64,000 nucleotides of DNA, from assembly GCF_009759665.1 (NCBI RefSeq), contig NZ_WQNE01000023.1:1-64000 (forward strand), read 5' to 3'. The notes beneath the pieces are model-generated. The model saw only the letters and a program-made list of their open reading frames with translations. It ran no database searches and was not told the DNA's origin. Below are positions 9,725 through 18,910 of the stretch, piece after piece. A program made the translations under genes and the position numbers. The stretch's first letter is position 1. Each line of letters begins with the position of its first letter. This DNA is from Bradyrhizobium cajani (lineage in GTDB: Bacteria > Pseudomonadota > Alphaproteobacteria > Rhizobiales > Xanthobacteraceae).

Positions 9725-10796
9725 CGCAATCTCCCGGCGGGCCTTCGCCGGCGGCATCGCCGCGCTGGCGCTCGCTCGCCGCGCAAGCGCGCAGGGCTAT
9801 GCCGGGCTGGGCGAGACCGCCGACGGCTTTGCCAAGGTGACGCCGGGAAAGGTCTTCACCTTTCCGGCCGACCACGGGCCGCACTCTGAGTTTCGGATCG
9901 AGTGGTGGTATCTCACGGCCAATCTGGTCGATGGCAGCGGCGCAGCCTGCGGCCTGCAATGGACGCTGTTCCGCCAGGCGACGCAGCCGGGTCCGCAAGG
10001 CGAGGGCTGGGCCAATCAGCAGGTGTGGATGGGACATGCGGCGGTGACCCGTGCGGACACCCACCGCTTCAACGAAACGTTTTCGCGCGGTGGCGTGGGG
10101 CAGGCCGGCGTCACGGCCAAGCCGTTCGATGCCTGGATCGACGACTGGGAGATGAAGGGGACGGAGCGCACCGACGATCGCACTCTGGCGCCGTTGACGC
10201 TGAAGGTCTCCGGCACCGACTTCAGCTATACGCTGGCGCTGGAAGCCGATCGGCCGGTGGTGTTGCAAGGTGATGGCGGCTTCAGCCGCAAGTCGGAGCG
10301 CGGGCAAGCCTCCTACTACTACAGCCAGCCGTTCTACCGTGCACGCGGGACGCTCGCCATCGACGGCAAGCCTGTCGATGTCACGGGCCAGGCCTGGATG
10401 GACCGCGAATGGAGCAGCCAGCCGCTCGACGCCGATCAGACCGGCTGGGACTGGCTGTCGCTGCATCTAGCGTCCGGCGACAAGCTGATGCTGTACCGGC
10501 TGCGGCAGAAGGACGGCAGGGATTATCCGTTCGGCAACTGGATCAGCGCCGCCGGCGAGACGCAGATGATTGCGGGGGACGATATCCGGATGATGCCGAA
10601 GGCAACCGCGGACGTCGCGGGCCGCAAGCTGCCGGTGGAATGGCAGATCGACATCCCCTCGCGATCGTTCTCGATCCTGTGCAAGCCGCTCAATCCAAGG
10701 GCCTGGATGGGGACCGGCTTCTCCTATTGGGAGGGACCGATCAGTTTTGCCGGCACGCATGACGGCGTTGGCTATCTCGAGCTGACCGGGTATTGA
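9714..10796 (+). CDS. AttH/CrtC-like lipocalin-fold protein with Tat-type signal
   Basis: 360 residues. It starts SRRAFAGGIAALALA...ASAQG, a twin-arginine-like signal peptide, so the product is probably exported folded. The body has FRIEWWYLTANL near residue 65 and GQAWMDREWSSQPL near 230. Both are typical of the AttH / carotenoid-hydratase (CrtC) family, a pair of calycin beta-barrels. The ATG at 9714 is chosen over an in-frame TTG six bases earlier because it has a GAAGGTG site upstream. In many genomes this family sits with an ABC ATPase and FtsX permease, as here. A role in carrying or altering a hydrophobic ligand is likely, and carotenoid hydration itself is not supported. Confidence 0.82.
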   Translation: MSADAISRRAFAGGIAALALARRASAQGYAGLGETADGFAKVTPGKVFTFPADHGPHSEFRIEWWYLTANLVDGSGAACGLQWTLFRQATQPGPQGEGWANQQVWMGHAAVTRADTHRFNETFSRGGVGQAGVTAKPFDAWIDDWEMKGTERTDDRTLAPLTLKVSGTDFSYTLALEADRPVVLQGDGGFSRKSERGQASYYYSQPFYRARGTLAIDGKPVDVTGQAWMDREWSSQPLDADQTGWDWLSLHLASGDKLMLYRLRQKDGRDYPFGNWISAAGETQMIAGDDIRMMPKATADVAGRKLPVEWQIDIPSRSFSILCKPLNPRAWMGTGFSYWEGPISFAGTHDGVGYLELTGY

Positions 10797-10821
10797 GACG
10801 CGGTCTTCGAAGGGATTTGCG

Positions 10822-11208
10822 ATGTATCACCTCACCGCCCTCGTCACCCTGCTGGCGATTGCATTTTATTTCTTCACCTGCATCAACGTCGCGCGGTCGC
10901 GCGACAAGACGGGCGTCAAGGTGCCTGCAATGTCGGGCCATCCGGATTTCGACCGCGCCTTCCGCATCCAGATGAACACGCTGGAATGGATGCCGATCTT
11001 CCTGCCCTCGCTCTGGCTGTTCGCGATCTATATCAGCGACGCGATTGCGGCGGGAATCGGCGTGGTCTGGATCGTCGGCCGCATCGTCTATTTCATCGGC
11101 TATTCGCAAGCGGCGGCCAAGCGCAGCCCGGGTTTTGCCATTCAGGCGCTCGCCGCCTTCGCGTTGTGGGCGGGAGCGATCGGGGCGGTGGTGTTGCGGA
11201 TGGTGTGA
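10822..11208 (+). CDS. MAPEG family membrane protein
   Basis: 128 residues with four hydrophobic segments. FDRAFRIQMNTLEWMPIFLPSLW fits the conserved R-x-x-x-N-x-x-E-x-x-P pattern of MAPEG proteins (microsomal glutathione transferase and leukotriene synthase relatives). The RIVYFIGY segment later matches the family's second motif. Bacterial members mostly have unknown substrates, often lipophilic compounds with glutathione. It starts 25 bases after the AttH-like gene with an AAGGGATTTGCG ribosome site, so it probably closes the same operon. Confidence 0.85.
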   Translation: MYHLTALVTLLAIAFYFFTCINVARSRDKTGVKVPAMSGHPDFDRAFRIQMNTLEWMPIFLPSLWLFAIYISDAIAAGIGVVWIVGRIVYFIGYSQAAAKRSPGFAIQALAAFALWAGAIGAVVLRMV

Positions 11209-11263
11209 GAGCGACGACGCCACCACACATTGTCACCGTTTGCTTCAACCCCAGCAATCTTGC

Positions 11264-11346
11264 CGTCATTCCGGGGCGGCGCATCGGCGCCGAACCCGGA
11301 ATCTCGAGATTCCGGGTTCGATGCTTCGCATCGCCCCGGAATGACG
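11264..11346. repeat. Family B palindromic repeat
   Basis: Starts CGTCATTCCGGGGCGGCGC and ends ATCGCCCCGGAATGACG, so the ends are inverted. An inner hairpin pairs CCCGGAATCTCGA with TCGAGATTCCGGG-like sequence. It sits between the convergent MAPEG and binding-protein genes and may end both transcripts. Confidence 0.85.
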
Positions 11347-11353
11347 CTACGCG

Positions 11354-12541
11354 TCACTTCGTCAGCGGGCAGCCGCTGTCCTTGGCGGTGAAGAACGCCT
11401 GGTCGCCGGGGACGGTGGCGAGCAGCTTGTAATAGTCCCAGGGCTTCTTCGATTCCGAGGGCTTCTTCACCTCGAACAGGTACATGTCGTGGACCATGCG
11501 GCCGTTCTCCTGCACCTTGCCCTTCGCGAAATCGTCGTCGACCGGCAGCTCCTTCAGCTTCTTGGCGACCGCATCGGGATCCTTGGTGCCGGCCGCCTTG
11601 ACCGCCTTGAGATAGCTCAGCGTCGCTGAGTAAGTGCCGGCGTGGATCATGCTCGGCATCCGTCCGGTCCGCTTGAGGAAGCGTTCGCCGAGATTGCGGG
11701 TGCGATCATTGAGATCCCAGTAGTAGCCCTCGGTCAGCACCAGCCCTTGCGCGGCCTGAAGGCCGAGGCCGTTGACCTCGGCGAGCGTCATCAGGAGGCC
11801 GGCGAGCTTCTGACCACTGGCGACGATACCGAACTCGGACGCCTGCTTGATCGAGTTGGTGGTGTCGAGGCCGGCATTGGCAAGGCCCACGATCTTCGCC
11901 TTCGAGCTCTGCGCCTGGAGCAGGAAGGAGGAGAAGTCGGAGGAGTTGAGCGGCACGCGCACCGAGCCGAGCACCTTGCCGCCATTGGCGGTGACGATCT
12001 CGCTGGTGTCCTTTTCCAGCGCGTAGCCGAAGGCGTAATCGGCGGTGAGGAAGAACCAGGTGTTGCCGCCGGCCTTGGTCAGCGCGCCGCCGGTGCCGAC
12101 GCCAAGCGCGCGGGTGTCGTAGGCCCAGTGGAAGCCATAGGGCTGGCAGGCATCGCCGGTGAGGCGCGAGGTCGCGGCGCCGACGACGATGTCGATCTTC
12201 TTCTTTTCCTTGGAGAGCTCATGGATCGCGAGCGCGACCGAGGAGGTCGTCAGCTCCGTGATCATGTCGACATTCTCGACATCGTACCAGCGCCGCGCGA
12301 TCGAGGTGGCGAGATCGGCCTTGTTCTGGTGGTCGGCGGTGACGAGCTCGATCTTATGGCCGAGCACCTCGCCGCCAAAATCATCGATCGCCATCCTGGC
12401 GGCCTCGACCGACCATTTGCCGCCGTAATCGGCATAGACGCCGGACTGATCGTTGAGAATGCCGATCTTGACGCCTTGCGCGGCAGCCGGCGCGGCCAGC
12501 AATACAGCCGACGCTGCGGCGGCAAAAAGTGCTGATTTCAT
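11354..12541 (-). CDS. Branched-chain amino acid-type ABC transporter substrate-binding protein
   Basis: 395 residues with a cleavable signal peptide (MKSALFAAAASAVLLAAPAAAQG). The mature start VKIGILNDQSGVYADYGGKW is typical of LivJ-like type I periplasmic binding proteins with two Rossmann lobes. No permease or ATPase gene is adjacent, so it is an orphan that must dock on a transporter encoded elsewhere. In Bradyrhizobium such orphans commonly bind aromatic acids or other carboxylates rather than leucine, which is family knowledge and not visible here. The downstream end abuts a family B repeat. Confidence 0.88.
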   Translation of the reverse strand: MKSALFAAAASAVLLAAPAAAQGVKIGILNDQSGVYADYGGKWSVEAARMAIDDFGGEVLGHKIELVTADHQNKADLATSIARRWYDVENVDMITELTTSSVALAIHELSKEKKKIDIVVGAATSRLTGDACQPYGFHWAYDTRALGVGTGGALTKAGGNTWFFLTADYAFGYALEKDTSEIVTANGGKVLGSVRVPLNSSDFSSFLLQAQSSKAKIVGLANAGLDTTNSIKQASEFGIVASGQKLAGLLMTLAEVNGLGLQAAQGLVLTEGYYWDLNDRTRNLGERFLKRTGRMPSMIHAGTYSATLSYLKAVKAAGTKDPDAVAKKLKELPVDDDFAKGKVQENGRMVHDMYLFEVKKPSESKKPWDYYKLLATVPGDQAFFTAKDSGCPLTK

Positions 12542-12661
12542 ATATTAACTCCCAGCAGTCTTCTGTTGTGAAATCGCGCGGATACTAGTGAAGAACCCCG
12601 CGCGTGCCCATCCATTTCATGTTGGTCGTTAGTATGGAGGCTGCGCGCTATATTCTCCGCT

Positions 12662-12812
12662 GTCGTCCCGGACAAGCGAAGCGCAGATCCGGGACCCATA
12701 ATCACAGGGAGATGTTTGGCGAAGACTCGTGGTTACCTCTTCGCCCCGCACTCCTTCCTGGGGTTATGGGTCCCCGCGCCCCGTGCGCAATTGCGCACTA
12801 GGCGGGGACGAC
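12662..12812. repeat. Family A palindromic repeat, long form, reverse orientation
   Basis: Starts GTCGTCCCGGACAAGCG and ends GGCGGGGACGAC, which is the reverse of the 3035 and 4979 copies. An extra hairpin (GTGCGCAATTGCGCAC) is inserted near the right end. It fills much of the 311-base gap 12542-12852 between the binding protein start and the RND gene end; nothing else supported lies in that gap apart from the binding-protein promoter region. Confidence 0.85.
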
Positions 12813-12852
12813 ACCGACGGTGTTGAAGCGTCATCGGCTCCAACCAGCGCCG

Positions 12853-15800
12853 TCAGGCCGCCACCTCCGGCTTCTTGTCCCGCCGCCCCTCCGCGAGGTT
12901 CCGCACGACCACATAGAAGATCGGCGTGAACAACAGGCCGAACAGGGTGACGCCGATCATGCCGAAGAACACGGCGACGCCGACCGCCTGGCGCATCTCC
13001 GAGCCGGAGCCGGTCGAGATCACCAGCGGCAGCACGCCGAGGATGAAGGCGAATGACGTCATCAGGATCGGCCGCAGGCGCAGGCGGCAGGCCTCGATGA
13101 CGGCCTCCAGCCGCGGCTTTCCTTCGTTCTCGATGTCGCGCGCGAACTCGACGATCAGGATCGCGTTCTTCGCCGCCAGTCCTACAAGCACCACGAAGCC
13201 GATCTGGGTCAGGATGTTGACGTCCTGTCCCATGATGCGCACGCCGATGGTGGCGGCCAAGAGGCACATCGGCACGATCAGGATCACCGCGAACGGCAGG
13301 GTCCAGCTGCCATATTGCGCGGCGAGCACGAGATAGACGAACAGCACGCAGATCGGGAAGACGTAGAGGCCGGCATTGCCACCGGTGACCTGCTGGTAAG
13401 ACAGGTCGGTCCATTCAAAGGTGAAGCCGCTCGGCAGCGTGTCGTTCGCCAGCTGCTTGATGGTGTTGAGCGCGGTGGTCGAGCTGGTGCCCGGCGCCGG
13501 CTCGCCCTGAAGCTCGGAGGCAGCATAAAGATTGTAGCGCGCGACGCGGTCGGGACCCGAGACGTCCTTGAATTCGACCACGCTGCCGAGCATCACCATG
13601 TCGCCGGAGGCGTTGCGGGTGCGCAGTCGCGCAAGATCGCTGGACTCTTTCCGGAACGGGAAATCGGCCTGCGCGGTGACGTGGTAGGTGCGGCCGAACA
13701 GGTTGAAGTCGTTGACATAGGTCGATCCGAAATAGGTCTGGATCGTCTCGTTGATGTTGGCGATGGGGACGCCGAGCTTCTGCGCCTTGGTGCGGTCGAT
13801 GTCGACGAAGAGCTGCGGCGTGTTGGCGGTGAACGGCGAGAACACCGAGGTCAAGCTCGGCGCCTTGCGCGCGGCAGCGACCAGTTCGTCGGTCGCAGCG
13901 GCAAGCATTTCGGCCCCGCGGCCCTGACGGTCCTGAACGCGGATGGTGAAGCCGCCGCCGGTGCCGATGCCGGGCACGGCCGGCGGCGGAATGACGATGA
14001 TGAACGCGCCCTGGATCGCCGACAGGCGCTTGCGCAGCTCGGCCGTGATGGCGTTCGCGGACAGTCCCTTCTTCAGGCGCACCTCGGGTTCGTCGAACAC
14101 CGGAAACAGCGCCGCCGCATTGCCGGCCTGGGTGCGGGTGGCGCCGGAGAAGCCCGCAAAGGCGGCAACGCGGACGATGCCCGGCGTATCCAGCGATATC
14201 CGCTCGATCTCGCGCACGACCTCGGTGGTGCGCGCCAGCGAGGCCGCGCCTGGCAATTGCACGGAGATGATGACGTAGCCGCGATCCTGCGCGGGAATGA
14301 AGCCCTGCGGCGTCGTCACGATCAGCCAGCCGGCGCTGCCGATCAGCACGACGTAGAACAGCAGCATCACCACGGAATGGCGGATCACAAAATTGGCGGC
14401 GCTGGCATAGCCGTGCGCCAGCCGGTCGAAGGTGCGGTTGAAGGCGCCGGTGAAGGCGTCCCAGCCGCGCGCGATGACATTCCAGCGCGCCGGCGGCCGC
14501 TTCTCCTCATGCGGGATCAGGATCTGCGAGGCGAGCGCCGGCGACAGCGTCAGCGAGCAGAAGCACGAGATCGCGGTCGCCACCGCGATGGTGACGGCGA
14601 ATTGCTGAAAGAACTGTCCGGAAATGCCGCCCAAAAATGCGGTCGGCACGAACACCGCGCAGAGCACCAGCGCGATCGAGACCAGCGCACCGCCGACCTC
14701 CTCCATGGTCTTGAGCGCAGCATCACGCCGGCTCATCCCATGCTCGAGATGCCGCTCGACATTCTCGACCACCACGATGGCATCGTCGACCACGATGCCG
14801 ACGGCGAGGACCAGGCCGAACAAGGTGAGATTGTTGATGGAGAAGCCCAGCGCCGCCATCACCGCGAAGGTGCCGACCAGCGACACCGGGATCGCGATGA
14901 TCGGAATGATCGCAGGCCGCCAGCCTTGCAGGAACACCAGCACCACGACGACCACGAGGAGCATCGCCTCGTAGATGGTCTTGATCAGCTCGTGGACGGA
15001 CTGCGCGATGAACTCGGTCGGGTTGTAGCCGATATTGTAGTCGAGGCCGCGAGGGAAGCTCTCCTTGAGCTTCGTCATGGTGTCGGAAATGCTCTTGGCG
15101 GTCTCGAGCGCGTTCGACCCGGGCCGCTGTGTCACCAGCATGGCCACCGCCGATTTGCGCAGCAGGAAACTGTTGGTGCTGTAGGCCAGTGCGCCGAGCT
15201 CGATGCGGGCGACGTCGCGCAAGCGCACCGTGCGACCGTCGGAGCCGGCCTTGATCAAAATGTCCTCGAACTGCTTCTGGTCCTTCAGGCGGCCGGTGAA
15301 GGTGAGGTTCGGCTGGAAGGCGCGATCGCCGATCGGCGGCTCGGCGATCTGGCCGCCGGCGATCTGCACATTCTGGGCGCGGATCGCCGCCAGCACCTCG
15401 GTCGAGGTCAGGCCGAGATTGGCGATGCGATCAGGATCGAGCCACAACCTCATTGAGTAGTCGCGCGCGCCGAAGATCTGGATGTCGCCGACACCGTCGA
15501 GGCGCAGCAGCTGGTCGCGAACCTGGAGCAATGCGTAGTTGGAGATGTAGAGCTGGTCGAAGGTGTCGTCGGGCGACAGCATGAACACGACCATCAGGAT
15601 GTCGGGCGAGTTCTTGCGCGTGGTGACGCCGTTGCGCTGCACCTCCTCCGGCAGGCGCGGCTGCGCGATGGCGACGCGGTTCTGCACCAGCACCTGGGCC
15701 TTGTCGAGATCGGTGCCGAGCTTGAAGGTGACGGTGATGGTGAGCTGGCCGTTCGAGGTGGCCTGGCTGTAGAGATACAGCATGTCTTCGACGCCGTTGA

Positions 15801-16011
15801 TCTCCTGCTCGATGGGAGCTGCGACCGTATCGGACACTGTCTGCGCGGAGGCGCCGGGATATTGCGTGGTGACGACGACGGTCGGCGGCACCACTTGCGG
15901 ATATTCCGAGACCGGCAGCGTGGTATAGGCGAGCGCGCCGACGATCAGCAGCACGATCGACAGCACCATCGCCAGGATGGGCTGGTTGATGGAGAGACGG
16001 CCAAGATTCAT
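12853..16011 (-). CDS. RND multidrug efflux permease, HAE1 family (AcrB-like)
   Basis: 1052 residues, full length for the family. It begins NLGRLSINQPILAMVLSIVLL, and has two periplasmic porter loops and 12 TM segments. The charged TM4 segment AVGIVVDDAIVVVENVER holds the paired aspartates of the proton relay, and the late segment VVLVGLAAKNAILIVEFARD is diagnostic. It pumps hydrophobic drugs or toxic compounds out through the cell envelope with a membrane-fusion adaptor and an outer-membrane channel. The start overlaps the adaptor gene's stop by 4 bases. No outer-membrane channel or regulator gene is adjacent. Confidence 0.95.
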   Translation of the reverse strand: MNLGRLSINQPILAMVLSIVLLIVGALAYTTLPVSEYPQVVPPTVVVTTQYPGASAQTVSDTVAAPIEQEINGVEDMLYLYSQATSNGQLTITVTFKLGTDLDKAQVLVQNRVAIAQPRLPEEVQRNGVTTRKNSPDILMVVFMLSPDDTFDQLYISNYALLQVRDQLLRLDGVGDIQIFGARDYSMRLWLDPDRIANLGLTSTEVLAAIRAQNVQIAGGQIAEPPIGDRAFQPNLTFTGRLKDQKQFEDILIKAGSDGRTVRLRDVARIELGALAYSTNSFLLRKSAVAMLVTQRPGSNALETAKSISDTMTKLKESFPRGLDYNIGYNPTEFIAQSVHELIKTIYEAMLLVVVVVLVFLQGWRPAIIPIIAIPVSLVGTFAVMAALGFSINNLTLFGLVLAVGIVVDDAIVVVENVERHLEHGMSRRDAALKTMEEVGGALVSIALVLCAVFVPTAFLGGISGQFFQQFAVTIAVATAISCFCSLTLSPALASQILIPHEEKRPPARWNVIARGWDAFTGAFNRTFDRLAHGYASAANFVIRHSVVMLLFYVVLIGSAGWLIVTTPQGFIPAQDRGYVIISVQLPGAASLARTTEVVREIERISLDTPGIVRVAAFAGFSGATRTQAGNAAALFPVFDEPEVRLKKGLSANAITAELRKRLSAIQGAFIIVIPPPAVPGIGTGGGFTIRVQDRQGRGAEMLAAATDELVAAARKAPSLTSVFSPFTANTPQLFVDIDRTKAQKLGVPIANINETIQTYFGSTYVNDFNLFGRTYHVTAQADFPFRKESSDLARLRTRNASGDMVMLGSVVEFKDVSGPDRVARYNLYAASELQGEPAPGTSSTTALNTIKQLANDTLPSGFTFEWTDLSYQQVTGGNAGLYVFPICVLFVYLVLAAQYGSWTLPFAVILIVPMCLLAATIGVRIMGQDVNILTQIGFVVLVGLAAKNAILIVEFARDIENEGKPRLEAVIEACRLRLRPILMTSFAFILGVLPLVISTGSGSEMRQAVGVAVFFGMIGVTLFGLLFTPIFYVVVRNLAEGRRDKKPEVAA

Positions 16012-17207
16012 GACTTGCCACCGGCCGGGGCTTGTGCGGTCTGCGGGGCGACCTTGGCGCCGACGCGGGCGCGCTGGATGCCGTTGACGATGACGCGGTC
16101 CTCCGCCTTCAGCCCCTCGCGGATCACGCGCAGGCCGTCATCCAGCGGCCCGAGCACCACGGTTCGCGCCTCGACCGTGTCATCCGGCTTCACGACGAAC
16201 ACGATCTTGCGGGACTGGTCAGTCGCAATCGCGACGTCCGGGATCAACAAGGCCTCATAGGGCGCGCTGCCGATCAGGCGGACGCGGCCGAACTGGCCGG
16301 GCAGGATCGACAGATCGGTGTTCTTGACCACGGCACGGCTGCGGAGCGTGCCGGTGGAAACATCGAGTCGGTTGTCGAGGAAGTTGATGGAGCCGTCATG
16401 TGACGGCTTGGCCTCTCCCGCGAGCGTCACCTGCACCGGGTTCGCGGTGTCGCGCGAGCTCGGGCGGCGGCCTTCGAACCAGAGCTTGCTGTATTTGATG
16501 AAGGTCGCTTCATCCATGTCGAAATAGACGTAGATCGGGTCGAGCGTCACGATCGAGGTCAGCAGCGTCGAGGTGCCGGTGTCGCTGCCCTGCACGAGAT
16601 TGCCGGGGCTGACGAGATGGCGACTGACGCGGCCCGTCAGCGGCGCGGTCACATGCGTGAATTCGATGTTGAGCCTGGCGGCCTTCAGCGCGCCTTCGGC
16701 CTGCACCTCGGCGGCGTGCGCGGCCTGCAAGGCCTGGCGGCGCTGGTCGACGACCTGCTCGGAGACTGCACTGGTCTGCACCAGGTTGAGGCCGCGGTCG
16801 AGCTCGCGCTTGGCGAGCTCCACCCTGGCGCGGGCATCGGAGAGCTGGCCGTCCGCCTGCGCGGCCACAGCCTCGAACGGACGCGGGTCGATCACGTAGA
16901 GCAGGTCGCCCTGACGCACGATGGCGCCGTCCTGGAACTCGACCGAATTAACGAAGCCGCCGACGCGGGGGCGCACCTGCACCTCCTCCACGGCCTCGAA
17001 GCGGCCGGTGAACTCGTCCCAATCGGTGACGGTGCGCTTGACCGGCTGGGCGACCGTGACCGGCGGAGCCGGCGGGGCGGCGGCCTGCGACGCCGGCTTG
17101 TCGCAGCCGGCGAGGGCGAGCGCTGCGGCAAGGAGCCCGGCGATGGCACCCCGCTGAACGAAATCGTGCTTATTGACAAATCGCTCACTTCCGTCCGGTC
17201 CGGTCAT
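16008..17207 (-). CDS. RND efflux periplasmic adaptor, lipoprotein
   Basis: 399 residues from the ATG at 17207, which has a GAGGA site seven bases upstream; a longer in-frame start at 17258 lacks one. The N-terminal signal ends in a lipobox LAGC with C35 as the likely lipidated cysteine. Then come a biotinyl-lipoyl-like hairpin (VRPRVGGFVNSVEFQDGAIVR), an alpha-helical hairpin, and beta-barrel and membrane-proximal domains, in the order of the AcrA/MexA family. It forms the periplasmic bridge for the permease downstream, to which it is translationally coupled. Confidence 0.93.
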   Translation of the reverse strand: MTGPDGSERFVNKHDFVQRGAIAGLLAAALALAGCDKPASQAAAPPAPPVTVAQPVKRTVTDWDEFTGRFEAVEEVQVRPRVGGFVNSVEFQDGAIVRQGDLLYVIDPRPFEAVAAQADGQLSDARARVELAKRELDRGLNLVQTSAVSEQVVDQRRQALQAAHAAEVQAEGALKAARLNIEFTHVTAPLTGRVSRHLVSPGNLVQGSDTGTSTLLTSIVTLDPIYVYFDMDEATFIKYSKLWFEGRRPSSRDTANPVQVTLAGEAKPSHDGSINFLDNRLDVSTGTLRSRAVVKNTDLSILPGQFGRVRLIGSAPYEALLIPDVAIATDQSRKIVFVVKPDDTVEARTVVLGPLDDGLRVIREGLKAEDRVIVNGIQRARVGAKVAPQTAQAPAGGKS

Positions 17208-17401
17208 CCCAGGTCCTCGCACAATAAACCGCGGGAAAAGCAGGGTATTCGCCATCACGCGGGGAATGCAGGATGGGCGGCAATGATGAATTCTTCAAGA
17301 CCCATGCACGTGCAATGCTCGGACAGACGCCCTGACCGGATGGCTGGTTGACAGGGAGAGAGACGGTGCAAGCCTGGCGATGAGGACGCGCCGCTCGCCA
17401 C

Positions 17402-17642
17402 CTTCCCCTGGAGGGGCAGGACTATTGCATATGGCATTTTGCGTGACCTGAGCGCGCGCCTCGTCCTTCGAGACGACCGCTTCGCGGCCTCCTCAGGATG
17501 AGGCTAAGCGGCATCGGTGCTCGTCGAAACTGCTGCCACGCACTCGGACCTCATCCTGAGGGCCCGCCAACGGCGGGCGTCTCGAAGGATGGCGACAGAG
17601 AAATTGCCAGCATATGCGATTGCCCTGCCTGGAAGGGGGAGG
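17402..17642. repeat. Family D composite palindromic repeat (about 240 bp)
   Basis: Outer arms CCCTGGAGGGGCAGGACTATTGCAT and its counterpart CATATGCGATTGCCCTGCC + GGAAGGGGGAG flank an inner unit running from CGTCCTTCGAGACGACCGC to GGCGGGCGTCTCGAAGGAT, itself with CCTCAGGATGAGG and CCTCATCCTGAGG in the middle. The nested inverted repeats make one long cruciform-like unit. A second copy lies at 46831-47064. The whole 530-base gap 17208-17737 holds only this repeat plus the flanking promoter regions. Confidence 0.8.
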
Positions 17643-17737
17643 GCGAGAAGCGGGCAGCGTCTTCGCACATGACGGGCTCGGCAGGCCCGGCTAGATTAGT
17701 CCCGCAAAAACAAGACGAATTGTCCGGGAGGACAGGC

Positions 17738-18892
17738 GTGCATAAGGGACGTGTCGTTTACGGCGCGATCGAGGAGGTCGTGTTCGGCCATCCCGCCGCC
17801 GAAGCCATCGTGGCGCAGATGGACCGGCTGGGAACGCGCCGCGCTTTCCTGATGGTCTCAGGCACGCTCAACCGGCAGACCGACGAAATCACGAAGATCA
17901 GGCAGGCGCTCGGCGAGCGCTGCGCCGGGCTGTTCGACGCCATGCCGGCGCACACCCCACGCGAGGCGGTGATCGCCGCCGCCAATGCGGCGCGCGAGGT
18001 GGACGCCGATCTGATCGTCACCGTCGGCGGCGGCTCCATCACCGACGGCGCCAAGGCGGTGCAGCTTTGCCTCGCCAACGGCATCGACGACATTGCCGGC
18101 ATCGAGCGCATCCGCGTGCACAAGGGCGTCGCGCCCGAGATGAACGCGCCGATCGTGCGGCAGATCAGCGTGCCGACCACGATCGCCGGCGGCGAGTTCA
18201 GTTCGATCGCGGGCGTCACCGACCTCAGCACGCATGTCAAACAGATGCTGCGGCATCCGCTCACGGTGCCGCGCGCGACCATCCTCGATCCCGCCATCAC
18301 CGTGCACACGCCGGAATGGCTGTTCCTCTCCACCGGCATCCGCGCGGTCGACCATTGCGTGGAAGCGATCTGCTCGCACGAGACGCACCCTTATGCCGAC
18401 GCGCAATCGGTGAAGGGCCTCGCCATGCTCGCCGACGCGCTGCCGCGGGTGAAGGCGGATTCCGCCGATCTCGACGCCCGGATGGATGCGCAGATCGGCA
18501 CCTGGTTGTCGATGGGAGCGCTTTCGGCCGGCGTGCCGATGGGCGCGAGCCACGGCATCGGCTACGTGCTGGGCGCGGCCTTCGACGTGCCGCACGGCTA
18601 CACCTCCTGCGTCATGCTGCCCGCGGTGATGCGCTGGAACGCACGCGACAATGCCGAGCGTCAGATGATCGTCGCCGCCGCGATGGGCCATCCCGGCCAC
18701 AACGCTGCCGACGTGCTCGACGCCTTCATCCGCTCGCTCGGCATGCCGCGCAGCCTCGCCGAGGTGCACGTGTCGCCGGAGCATTTCGATGGCATCGCCG
18801 AGCAGGCGATGCGCACGAACTGGATCCCGCGCAACCCACGCAAGATCGGCGGCCCCGCCGATGTGCGCGAAATCCTGCTTCTTGCCGCATAA
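17738..18892 (+). CDS. Iron-containing alcohol dehydrogenase superfamily protein, maleylacetate reductase-like
   Basis: 384 residues from GTG 17738, which has a strong GGGAGGAC site; a longer open frame reaches back into a repeat and is not credible. VTVGGGSITDGAKA is the NAD-binding GGGS motif. Of the four usual iron ligands only two remain: the first Asp is R202, the second is H206, the third His is Y276, and H286 (in VPHG) is kept. Maleylacetate reductases also lack a complete metal site, so a metal-free reductase of that type is the best guess. It is 18 bases upstream of a CoA ligase, and the two probably act on one carboxylate pathway. The substrate is not known. Confidence 0.8.
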   Translation: MHKGRVVYGAIEEVVFGHPAAEAIVAQMDRLGTRRAFLMVSGTLNRQTDEITKIRQALGERCAGLFDAMPAHTPREAVIAAANAAREVDADLIVTVGGGSITDGAKAVQLCLANGIDDIAGIERIRVHKGVAPEMNAPIVRQISVPTTIAGGEFSSIAGVTDLSTHVKQMLRHPLTVPRATILDPAITVHTPEWLFLSTGIRAVDHCVEAICSHETHPYADAQSVKGLAMLADALPRVKADSADLDARMDAQIGTWLSMGALSAGVPMGASHGIGYVLGAAFDVPHGYTSCVMLPAVMRWNARDNAERQMIVAAAMGHPGHNAADVLDAFIRSLGMPRSLAEVHVSPEHFDGIAEQAMRTNWIPRNPRKIGGPADVREILLLAA

Positions 18893-18910
18893 CTCACAGC
18901 CGGAGGACTG

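Noticed and set aside
7364..9757. 797-residue antisense frame over the FtsX-type permease
   Set aside because: No recognisable domain and composition of a shadow frame; the plus-strand gene is coupled to its ATPase.
13315..15456. 713-residue open frame on the plus strand inside the RND permease gene
   Set aside because: It is the complement of the RND reading frame in GC-rich DNA. Its protein is rich in Arg, Ala, Gly, His and Asp without motifs, while the opposite strand encodes a full HAE1 pump.
17738..18892. Calling this a true iron-dependent alcohol dehydrogenase
   Set aside because: Two of four metal ligands are replaced (R202, Y276).
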